A stretch of 64,000 nt of DNA from assembly GCA_016714535.1 (NCBI GenBank), contig JADKDR010000007.1:1-64000 (forward strand), given 5' to 3'. Origin of the DNA: Bacteroidota bacterium (lineage in GTDB: Bacteria; Bacteroidota; Bacteroidia; AKYH767-A; OLB10). The notes under the pieces were generated by a model. It was not told the DNA's origin. It worked only from the letters and a program-made list of their open reading frames with translations, and did no database searches. How positions within the stretch are numbered: position 1 is the stretch's first letter; each line of letters begins with the position of its first letter. A program made the position numbers and the translations under genes. This document shows positions 28,164-35,945 of the stretch, one piece after another.

Positions 28164-29306
28164 ATGAAACAAAATTATTTGATTTGGCTTTTATTCTTTG
28201 TAGCAGAAATGGCCACATCGTTTCTTTATGGACAAAACAGACCTAACAGAATTCCATTTTATGAAAGTGGTATGTATGGAATTTGTGATTCTAATTTCAA
28301 TATAATAGTCCATTCCAAGTTTTTGGCAACTGGAACTTATGAATTCGGAGTTATAAAAGTTGGAATGTAAGAAAAAGATAATATCATTTTCAACTTTCTT
28401 GACTTGAATGGTAAAGAACTATTTAAAGATTATATGTATGGTTTGCCAAGTGATTTTCACGAAGGTTATGCAACCATTCAAAATGGTAATGGACAAAGTG
28501 GAATAATTGACACTTTAGGTAATTTGGTTTTGCCATTTAAATTTGTTAGAGTAAATTCTTTTCAAGAGCAACTTGCAACTGTTGCTTGTGACTTTTGGAG
28601 TTGGGGAGTTGTGAATTTGAAAGGCGAAGTAATTATTCCCTGCACCTATGACGACATAGGTTTCTACTTTAAAAATGGATTGAATCGTGTTGGAAAAAAG
28701 CAAGAGGCGGCTGATTGTAAATATGCTTTGATAGATACTTTAGGGAAATTAGTTACCCCATTTCTCTATGATGAATTAGGTGAAGAACATTATTCATCAT
28801 TGACAATTTACAAAAACATTATGCCAGCGAAAAAAAATGGAAAGTGGGGGTTCATCAATACAGAAGGTAAGGAAACTATTCCATTTCAATATAAATTTGT
28901 ATCACAGTTTAGAAACGATAATGCGGTTGCAGAAGTGGACACTCTATATGGAATGCTCAATTTAAAAGGTGATACTCTTGTTCCATTTACTTATGAATTC
29001 ATTGACATCATGAGTGATTCAATCTATCCAGCAAGAAGAAATAACAAATATGGATTTATCAATTCTCAAAATGAAATTATTATCCCTTTTGAGTATGAAT
29101 ATGTAGCCGGCTTCAATGAAGGGTTAGGGTTTGCATGTAAGAACGGATGTTGTGGTTTTATTAATTATTCTAATCAGGTAATTATTCCATTCCAGTTTGA
29201 AGAAGAAGGATACGGCCCAAATAAATTTTGGGACGGCTTAGCTTGGTTAAACTATAATGGTGTTTGGTGCTACATTGACATGTCAGGTAAAATATATAAG
29301 CGTTAA
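28164..29306 (+). pseudogene. secreted WG-repeat protein with in-frame TAA
   Basis: One frame of 380 codons with a signal peptide (LLFFVAEMATSFLYGQ). A TAA at 28368-28370 follows EFGVIKVGM, and the same frame continues EKDNIIFNFLDLNGKELFKD. About eight WG-type repeats follow, for example GKWGFINTEGKETIPFQY, NKYGFINSQNEIIIPFEY and CCGFINYSNQVIIPFQF. These are KWG-like beta repeats common in Bacteroidota secreted proteins, function unclear. No other lesion is present, and the codon before repair would be AAA or CAA. Translation could restart at ATG 28404, but that product lacks a signal peptide. Confidence 0.8.
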
Positions 29307-29416
29307 AAGGAAATGTCAGAAACAAGAAAAGACGACAATGCATTGCACAACCTTTGGTGCGAGCCTCCAATAGTTGTACTCCGAATGAATAGAACGGCAG
29401 CAGATAACATACAGGA

Positions 29417-29872
29417 CTTCGTGGGGCACGAAGTGCCCACCATGACAACCACGTTGCACAGAACCTTCGGTGCAGTCCCGCAATATGTATTCAGCGCTGT
29501 TCGCAATGCTGTGTAGAAATTTTCGCTATGGGCTTGGCGGTAGTTGACGAGGGTATGTACGGGTGACCATATACGATTAGCAGAACTTTTAGCAATTAGA
29601 AATATCACAACTATTAAAACTGTTACAAATTTTAATTCCATTAAATCGAGCTTGCAAGCAAATGCATCAATAAAGCGTACAACATTTTCTGTATTGATGT
29701 TGCAATCTAAACTTGATATTTATATTTGATTACTGCAAACTGCGTGTTTGTGATGAATAAATTTTTTCTTTTTTGCTAAGGTTTGCCATAAGTGTTGTTG
29801 TAATTATTAATTTTACCTCATGCTGTTAACATGCAACTGCGGGCTGTTGGGTTTTTTCACAGGCTGACGTTA
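29417..29872. repeat. composite intergenic repeat B-core-C, core copy 5
   Basis: A perfect hairpin CTTCGTG-GGG-CACGAAG (29417-29433) opens module B (29432-29545), which shares GCTGTTCGCAAtG and TGTAGAAATTTTCGCTATG with 12911-13020. The core (29626-29727) reads on the minus strand ISSLDCNINTENVVRFIDAF, then ACKLDLMELKF. Module C (29781-29872) ends GGGTTTTTTCACAGGCTGAC, then GTTAGGC, an exact GTTRRRY. Frames open in both directions here are repeat sequence. Confidence 0.7.
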
Positions 29873-29921
29873 GGCGCGAGATTAACAGAAGACAAACATC
29901 ATCACAAATTCAGAGACACGA

Positions 29922-30725
29922 ATGGAATTATTGCCAATTAAAGAAATAAAAATTAATCAAGCCAAAATTGATAAAATCGACCATCTTGTAAAGTCAATTT
30001 ATAGACTAATTATTTATAGTCGACATCATTTGGATGACGACCTTTTAGACACATATTTGACAAGTGTACAAGAACTCCAAGAACTTCTTAGTTTGAAAAA
30101 TGCACAAATGGAAGCCCAAAACGAAGAGGAAGCAAAAGAATATTTAAAAAACTTAAAAATATCGTTAGACTTTGTAATTGAGGAGATAATAACACACAAT
30201 AATTTTGAAAAAGAATTACAACTTTTTCAACTTCTTAGATTAGTTTCTCCTGAAACAAATGCAATTCATCCTAATCGTTACAGACAAACATTAGTTCAGG
30301 TTGGAGGACATCTTTGTCCAGATAAGGAGGATGTTCCTGTGTTAGTATCCGAGTTATTTTACCAAATGCAAAACATAGCCAACCCCATTATAAGAGCAAT
30401 TTATTTTCATCACGAGTTAATTAGAATACATCCATTTGCAGACGGAAATGGTCGAGTAACAAGAATTGCGAAAAACTGGATGTTGATGTTTGATTTATAT
30501 CCACCAATTTTTATCAATGACGCTCCGCAGAAAAAAGAATACATTACCACACTTTCAAAAAGTTTTAAAGATCTGAATAATTCACCAAAAAAGTGGAACG
30601 AACACACTGAAGCATTTTTTGAACAAGAGCTTGACCGCTTATTAGTGAATGCGAATTTACTTTATGATACGGTAAATAGAATTGGATTAGAGAGAGAAAA
30701 ATCAAGTAAAAGTAATAGCAAATGA
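29922..30725 (+). CDS. Fic-domain protein (predicted AMPylase-type transferase)
   Basis: A 267-aa cytoplasmic protein with the full Fic active-site motif HPFADGNGRVTR at residues 170-181, which carries the catalytic His and the anion-hole residues. Residues 115-160 form the flanking helices including the FHHELIRIH lead-in. I see no clear S/T-x-x-x-E-G/N inhibitory helix. Fic proteins transfer AMP or other nucleotide parts to protein hydroxyl groups. ATG at 29922 follows the end of module C by 50 bp. Its stop overlaps the ATG of the MscS-like gene by 4 nt, so translation is coupled. The target could be a neighbour or a host protein; the sequence does not say. Confidence 0.88.
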   Translation: MELLPIKEIKINQAKIDKIDHLVKSIYRLIIYSRHHLDDDLLDTYLTSVQELQELLSLKNAQMEAQNEEEAKEYLKNLKISLDFVIEEIITHNNFEKELQLFQLLRLVSPETNAIHPNRYRQTLVQVGGHLCPDKEDVPVLVSELFYQMQNIANPIIRAIYFHHELIRIHPFADGNGRVTRIAKNWMLMFDLYPPIFINDAPQKKEYITTLSKSFKDLNNSPKKWNEHTEAFFEQELDRLLVNANLLYDTVNRIGLEREKSSKSNSK

Positions 30726-31225
30726 ACCCTTCAAAAATTCAAATTATAGAAACAGTTTTGGTATTAGTTGGTTACCTAACCAGCTACTTCGTAACAAAGA
30801 CACTTATTAACAACACGCTTAAAAACACTCACTTGCAGCGAGGCAGAAGAAAAATAATTGTAAAAGCAGTACACCTTTTTTCTTTCATGATCTTAATAAT
30901 TCTATTATCAGCAGTATGGGGCCTTGAACAAAGTGAAATCGCTGTTTTCGTTGGAACAATTTTAACCGCATTAGGTATTGCTTTTTTTGCTCAATGGTCA
31001 TTACTTTCAAATGTTACTTCAAGCTTGTTATTGTTTTTTAACCATCCCATAAAGATTGGAGATAGAATAAAGGTATTAGATAAAGATTACCCATTTGAAG
31101 GAGAAGTCTCGGATTTGACCTCTTTTTTTGTACATCTTAAAACTGAAAGTGGAGAGATAATAACAATACCAAATTCACTATTATTGCAAAAATCTGTATC
31201 GATTTTTGAAAATAAAAAAGTTTAA
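30722..31225 (+). CDS. small MscS-like mechanosensitive channel protein
   Basis: A 167-aa membrane protein with three helices, the last being the pore-lining TM3-like segment VGTILTALGIAFFAQWSLLS followed by NVTSSLLLFFNHPIKIGDRI. The beta domain (FEGEVSDLTSFFVHLKTESG and ITIPNSLLLQKSVSIF) follows and then the protein stops, so the usual alpha/beta vestibule of about 100 residues is missing. It overlaps the Fic gene start-to-stop and is 8 bp from the DUF2490 gene. A role in pressure relief or as a signalling channel is possible. Confidence 0.85.
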   Translation: MNPSKIQIIETVLVLVGYLTSYFVTKTLINNTLKNTHLQRGRRKIIVKAVHLFSFMILIILLSAVWGLEQSEIAVFVGTILTALGIAFFAQWSLLSNVTSSLLLFFNHPIKIGDRIKVLDKDYPFEGEVSDLTSFFVHLKTESGEIITIPNSLLLQKSVSIFENKKV

Positions 31226-31233
31226 ATAATACT

Positions 31234-31956
31234 ATGAGACAAGCATTTTCAATAATTATTATTCTTATACTATCAGCAAACAGAATGTATGCTCAAAACT
31301 TTGATTTAGGCAGTTGGAACATCCTAAATTTAAAATACAACCATAGTGACAAACTCAGCTTTTTTGGAGAAGCACAACTACGTTCATTAAAATTTTACAG
31401 CAACTTTCACTATTACGAATATAAGGGCGGTATTAACTACAAAGCTCACAAAAACATTAACCTGACCTTGGGTGCAGGTAGTTATCAAACCTACAAAGAA
31501 GGTGGCGATTTTGTTTTACCAAAAAACAATGACGAATTTAGGCTTTGGCCACAACTAATATTTTTTCAATCAATAGGGAAGTTGAAAATTGAACAACGCT
31601 ATCGTGCAGAGTCTAGATTTACAAGTAATGGCTATCGTAACCGTTTTCGTTACAGACTTGGCGTTTCTTATGCATTTGGAAAGGAGCGAAATAATTATAA
31701 ACCTTTTCAAGTTAGTGCAAGTAACGAAATTTTTTTCACGGACAAGGAAGCATACTTTGAGAGAAACCGATTATTATTTGCGTTCAATTACAAACCTACA
31801 AAAGCAGCCGCTTTGCAGATTGGCTATTTACATCAGTTCGACTACAAAATAAATGATGAAACTGGTCGTGACTTTCTGGTAATAGGCTTTTACTTTGACA
31901 TTTTCAGGAAATCAATTTCGAAAAAGGAGAACGATAATGAAATTAAAGACAATTAA
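31234..31956 (+). CDS. DUF2490 outer-membrane beta-barrel protein
   Basis: A 240-aa protein with a signal peptide (MRQAFSIIIILILSANRMYAQ). The mature chain is a series of alternating amphipathic strands with DLGSWNILNLKYNHSDKLSF, WPQLIFFQSIGKLKIEQRYR and RFRYRLGVSYAFG, fitting the DUF2490 family of predicted outer-membrane barrels of Bacteroidota. It ends in a short charged tail. It is the last gene of the Fic-MscS-DUF2490 operon; repeat module A begins right after it. Confidence 0.85.
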   Translation: MRQAFSIIIILILSANRMYAQNFDLGSWNILNLKYNHSDKLSFFGEAQLRSLKFYSNFHYYEYKGGINYKAHKNINLTLGAGSYQTYKEGGDFVLPKNNDEFRLWPQLIFFQSIGKLKIEQRYRAESRFTSNGYRNRFRYRLGVSYAFGKERNNYKPFQVSASNEIFFTDKEAYFERNRLLFAFNYKPTKAAALQIGYLHQFDYKINDETGRDFLVIGFYFDIFRKSISKKENDNEIKDN

Positions 31957-31974
31957 TTACGCAGACCGCCAGCT

Positions 31975-32162
31975 GCTAACATTTAGTCATCTATTCATAA
32001 CCCACAATCGAGTAAAACAAACGAGGAGGTTTTCGTATATATAGTATTCAGCAACATGAGCCTCGATGCGCTTAGTATGAGCTGCAGCCTGTCGGGTGTA
32101 TAGGTGCATTTATTTCGGAGTTTTGCGGGAAATTTAACGATTGCAACAGTAGGTATATACGT
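31975..32162. repeat. intergenic repeat with module A only
   Basis: Begins GCTAACATTTAGTC, identical in 11 leading bases to 27584. Module A (32044-32162) carries ATTCAGCAACATGAGCC, TTTATTTCGGAGTT and TTGCAACAGTAGG. No core and no module C follow. The rest of 32163-32626 holds one hairpin and no gene. This is the last member of the repeat family that I see; none occurs beyond. Confidence 0.65.
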
Positions 32163-32370
32163 TGTTGGTTTATTACCTTTAAGAAAAGCATAAAGTAGCC
32201 CCTACCCGCTATTCATGTATTTTTTTTGAGTGTATTTGTTTTCCTTTTTGTTTTCAAGGTGAAGAGATTTTGCTATTGTTGGAGAGCTGCGGTTGCGCAA
32301 TTCTTCTGCATATACTAATCGCTATTAAAATATTTGTAAGTTTCTCAAAGAACCAATTTGGCTATAACCG

Positions 32371-32391
32371 GCACGAGCATTCTGCTCGTGC
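32371..32391. repeat. perfect 9-bp hairpin
   Basis: GCACGAGCA (32371-32379), loop TTC, TGCTCGTGC (32383-32391). It lies between the accessory region and the convergent NUDIX gene. A REP-like or terminator role is possible; no T-run follows on either strand. Confidence 0.5.
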
Positions 32392-32626
32392 TTCGTGAGC
32401 GTATGGATACTAAAGCCTAGACTTTAAGAATAATGCAGATTAGAAATAGAAATAATAAATTTACGTACGGTACCAACTGCAAACTAATTCCAGTAAAAGC
32501 AACTAGATGCGTTTAGTTCGTTTTAAAATGAAATTAATAGAAGGCGAATCTGCCTTATAACCAAGGACGCATGAACAAATTTTTTATAAACTGAAGTTTA
32601 TAAATGCAAGAATTGAGGATTGTAAA

Positions 32627-33259
32627 TTATGCATGATCAAACATCCATATAATTTCGGCCATCATCATGGCTGTTGCTCCCCATACAATATGGTCGCCTA
32701 TTTGGTAACAAGGCACTTGCCTTATCATGCCGCTTTTTACAGTTACCTTAGTTTCTATTTTATTAGCAGGATTTAAAAATTCAAGAAAAGGCAGGAGCAA
32801 AATTTCCTTTACCTCGTTATCATCTTTTTTTAGTTTAGGTATTTTATTTCCAAACGAGATAAATGGATGTACTGTAAATTTACTTACGGGAATATGAACC
32901 CTCGACAACATGCCGGCAATTTCTATCTCGCTTTGTGCAATGCCTACCTCCTCATTGGCTTCTCGTATAGCGGTATATTCAAAATTTGCATCTGCATTTT
33001 CAAACTTCCCTCCTGGAAAAGAAATCTGACCACTGTGCACCCCATCGTAATCACTACGTTTAATAAACACGATATGTGGACTAGCATTGCTTTCAAAAAT
33101 ATGGATGAGCACAGCACCTTGCCTGTAGGTTTGAACTTCGTGTTGAATATTTTCGTAGGCTGCACGGCCTACCGGAGCCATTAGTTTTTGCAACTCAATA
33201 CCTGGCAGCGGTAATTTTATTTTCTCCGTAACAATCTCCTTTATTTGTTCGATTTTCAC
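32627..33259 (-). CDS. NUDIX hydrolase, CoA-pyrophosphatase type
   Basis: A 210-aa cytoplasmic protein with the NUDIX box GGKFENADANFEYTAIREA followed by NEEVGI, which supplies the metal-binding REx2EE residues. Before it, FIKRSDYDGVHSGQISFPGG matches the NuCoA (UPF0035) motif that marks CoA and acyl-CoA diphosphatases such as NudL. It probably hydrolyses CoA derivatives or cleans oxidised CoA. It stands alone on the minus strand with about 240 bp to the acyl-CoA dehydrogenase gene, whose acyl-CoA link may be a coincidence. Confidence 0.9.
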   Translation of the reverse strand: MKIEQIKEIVTEKIKLPLPGIELQKLMAPVGRAAYENIQHEVQTYRQGAVLIHIFESNASPHIVFIKRSDYDGVHSGQISFPGGKFENADANFEYTAIREANEEVGIAQSEIEIAGMLSRVHIPVSKFTVHPFISFGNKIPKLKKDDNEVKEILLLPFLEFLNPANKIETKVTVKSGMIRQVPCYQIGDHIVWGATAMMMAEIIWMFDHA

Positions 33260-33498
33260 TTGTCAAATCTTCTATCAGTTTTTTTTACACAAATTTCTTC
33301 CTTACGTAAGTCTACAATAACATGGTTTAATATAAATGAGTCCGTTTATTAAAGCAAGATAATGCTAACCTAATCATACTCGAATAGTTAAAACATAAAC
33401 TAGCACCTAACTAAAACGATAAGATAAATCTTAAACAGTCTCATAAATTATGATGTTATATGTATTCCTTAACGCAGGTACTTACCTTGAGCCTATAA

Positions 33499-35304
33499 TT
33501 AAAAGCAGTACTCACCTGCTTCGGTCAGCGCCTTAGCTATTGCTCTGCGCGCATCACGTGTGTTAATCGGGTTGGCTTTGGTAAATCGTTTTAAACCTAA
33601 CAACAACAATTGCATTTGATCACCATCGCTCATCGATACGATTGCGTTTTTACCTGCGCTATTTATTTTTTCGGCACTATCGTAAATATAAAGTTGCAGC
33701 AATTGACTATGCAAAGCAGTTGCTTTGCCTTCCATCGACAATTTATGTACACGCAGCAGGATGGACTCTGCCACAAACACATACATTGCCATATCGGCTA
33801 TGTTCATCAATATCTCTTGCTCGGTGGCAAGTTTCATCATGTATTTTTGTACCGCACTGCCAGCTACCATCAGCACACATTTCTTTAATTGCTCTATGGT
33901 TTTATATTCTGAGGCAAAAGGTATATCGTCACCGTTACTACCAAAATCAGGAATTTCCATCAATTCTTTTTGCACATTTGTAGCGGGAGTCATAAGGTCG
34001 AGTTCTCCTTTCATAGCACGTTTAAGCAACATATCAACCGTTAGCAAGCGATTAATTTCGTTGGTGCCTTCAAATATGCGATTGATGCGCGAGTCGCGGT
34101 ATGCTCGATCCATAGGATAATCGGCACTAAAACCATAGCCTCCATATATCTGCACTCCTTCGTCCACCACATAGTCGAGCACTTCGCTTCCATATACTTT
34201 GAGCATGGCGCATTCCACCGCATATTCCTCAGCGGCACCCAGCAATGATGTTGCATAGTCCTTGCCGGCCTGCTGCAGGTCAAGTTGCTTTTGCTCTATT
34301 AAATAACTGATTCTGAACAAGGCACTTTCACAAGCGAAAATGCGCATGGCCTGCTCAGCGAGCTTGTATCTGATGGCACCAAACTTAGCAATGGGCATCT
34401 TAAATTGTTCGCGTGTTAATGCATAATCAATCGATTTTGTGCATACCTTTTTTGATGCACCAAGCGCAGCCGCTGCAAGTTTTGCCCGCCCAATATTTAA
34501 AATATTAAAAGCTATTAAATGCCCCTTGCCTTCTTCGCCCAAAAGATTTTCTTTTGGAATAATGCAATCCTGAAAAAAGACTTGACGGGTGCTGCTACCT
34601 TTTATACCCATTTTATGTTCCTCATTGCCCAGCGACAACCCGGGGGTTTCGCGCTCTACAATGAAGCCTGTAAATCCGGGCTTTTCAGCCGGAAATTTTT
34701 CTGAATGCAATTGTGCAAATACAATAAACAAGTCTGCAAATCCGGCATTGGTTATCCACATTTTTTGCCCGTTTAATATGTAAGACTTGCCATCCTTACT
34801 AATTTCAGCTTTTGTTTTAGCTGCCAATGCATCGCTGCCACTTCCCGGTTCGGTAAGACAATACGATGCTTTCCATTCACCGGTTGCAAGTTTGGGCAAG
34901 TACTGTTGCTTTTGCGTTTCATTGCCAAAGTATAATATAGGCAACGTACCAATACCTGTATGCGCTGCCATGGCCACACTAAATGAATGTCCAGCCCCAA
35001 GAGCCTCCGTCATTAGCATACCGGTAATAAAATCTTTGCCAAGGCCACCATATGCTTCGGGTACCGAAACTCCAAGCAAACCAAGTTCGCCAGCCTTGTC
35101 TACCAGCGATTCCATCAACCCCTCCTCCATGGCATCTATACGGTCAAGCACCGGTGTTACTTCCTTATCAAGAAAGTCATTGGCCATTTCCCACATCATA
35201 CGATGCTCTTCGTTCAAATGTTCTGGTATAAACGTATTTTCTGGTGTTGAAGGTTTTATCAGAAATTCGCCACCCTTCAAAGTAGCTTTTGTAACGGTAT
35301 CCAT
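33499..35304 (-). CDS. acyl-CoA dehydrogenase with C-terminal extension
   Basis: A 601-aa flavoprotein. Residues 30-425 are the acyl-CoA dehydrogenase fold with FAD-loop SYCLTEPGSGSDALAAKTKA, ITNAGFADLFIVFAQ, and IYGGYGFSADYPMDRAYRDS followed by IFEGTNEINR, whose Glu is the catalytic base. Residues 430-601 form an all-alpha extension as in VLCAD-type enzymes, which helps bind long chains or membranes. It performs the first oxidation of fatty-acid beta-oxidation. The gene lies 6 bp downstream of the SixA-like gene on the same strand. Confidence 0.93.
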   Translation of the reverse strand: MDTVTKATLKGGEFLIKPSTPENTFIPEHLNEEHRMMWEMANDFLDKEVTPVLDRIDAMEEGLMESLVDKAGELGLLGVSVPEAYGGLGKDFITGMLMTEALGAGHSFSVAMAAHTGIGTLPILYFGNETQKQQYLPKLATGEWKASYCLTEPGSGSDALAAKTKAEISKDGKSYILNGQKMWITNAGFADLFIVFAQLHSEKFPAEKPGFTGFIVERETPGLSLGNEEHKMGIKGSSTRQVFFQDCIIPKENLLGEEGKGHLIAFNILNIGRAKLAAAALGASKKVCTKSIDYALTREQFKMPIAKFGAIRYKLAEQAMRIFACESALFRISYLIEQKQLDLQQAGKDYATSLLGAAEEYAVECAMLKVYGSEVLDYVVDEGVQIYGGYGFSADYPMDRAYRDSRINRIFEGTNEINRLLTVDMLLKRAMKGELDLMTPATNVQKELMEIPDFGSNGDDIPFASEYKTIEQLKKCVLMVAGSAVQKYMMKLATEQEILMNIADMAMYVFVAESILLRVHKLSMEGKATALHSQLLQLYIYDSAEKINSAGKNAIVSMSDGDQMQLLLLGLKRFTKANPINTRDARRAIAKALTEAGEYCF

Positions 35305-35310
35305 ATATTA

Positions 35311-35760
35311 TTAGTATTTTTTTTGTTCCAGCACTGAAGTTCCATCATCAAATAGGGTTACAATATAGAGATTATCATACTCATCGAGCGGAATTTCACC
35401 AACATTAAAGTTAATTCCTAAAGCGCGTATTAGCATAGGTACGTTATCGCTATGCCCACCTATAAGTACTTTGTAATAATCATCATCACTAATTATTTTA
35501 TGTGCCAATCCCACCACATCGCGATAGTTATAAAACTCTACCAAAGCAAACTGGTCTTCGGCAGTTGGCCTTATAGTATTCAGAGTGCGCGGTAAATCGG
35601 TAGAAAAAACATGGTCAATGGTTTCGTGTTGAAACAGGTGTGCAAGTTTCTTAGCTCTGCCATGGCCGGCAGTACTTAAGTCAGAATCAAAAAAACTGCT
35701 TTCTTTTTCGGCATGACGAACAAGATATAATACCTTTACTTTTCTGCGGATGTCACTCAT
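35311..35760 (-). CDS. SixA-like histidine phosphatase
   Basis: A 149-aa protein of the histidine-phosphatase superfamily with the RHG-like motif YLVRHAEKESS near residue 13 and the second catalytic His in GGHSDNVP near residue 99. Its short length fits SixA/phosphohistidine phosphatases rather than phosphoglycerate mutases. In E. coli SixA acts on phosphotransferase-system components or phosphohistidine proteins; the target here is unknown. It is the first gene of an operon with the acyl-CoA dehydrogenase and is divergent from the secreted protein at 35946. Confidence 0.85.
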   Translation of the reverse strand: MSDIRRKVKVLYLVRHAEKESSFFDSDLSTAGHGRAKKLAHLFQHETIDHVFSTDLPRTLNTIRPTAEDQFALVEFYNYRDVVGLAHKIISDDDYYKVLIGGHSDNVPMLIRALGINFNVGEIPLDEYDNLYIVTLFDDGTSVLEQKKY

Positions 35761-35812
35761 TCGATTAGTCTGGCTATCAAAAGTAATTTTACAAAGGTGC
35801 TTTATTTTTTAT

Positions 35813-35842
35813 TTGTATATCAAAAAGTAAAAAATATATTTG
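35813..35842 (+). promoter_or_regulatory. consensus Bacteroidota sigma-A promoter
   Basis: TTG at 35813-35815 and TATATTTG at 35835-35842 are 19 bp apart, exactly the Bacteroidota primary-sigma pattern TTG-N19-TAnnTTTG. It drives the secreted-protein gene with a 5' leader of about 97 nt. Confidence 0.75.
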
Positions 35843-35945
35843 CAATGCTTTTCTGCATCAATTAAACATGATTCTTTTAAAAATATTAAAAAATTAATTC
35901 AAATTTTCAAATAAAAAATTCTAATTCTTAATAATCGTAACACTT

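Noticed and set aside
10304..28370. Stop-codon reassignment (TGA as sense)
   Set aside because: TGA ends several clearly complete genes here, for example comparable full-length proteins at 7031 and 61328, and one of the three lone stops is TAA.
29313..29729. Two short + strand frames between the WG gene and the Fic gene
   Set aside because: Both lie within composite repeat sequence, and their predicted peptides have no protein-like features.
11560..32170. CRISPR array
   Set aside because: The repeats are hundreds of bases long, divergent and separated by genes, and no short regularly spaced repeats or cas genes are present.
11560..32170. Classical integron
   Set aside because: No integrase gene is in the window, the elements exceed normal attC length, and blocks contain multi-gene operons; kept only as a comparison.
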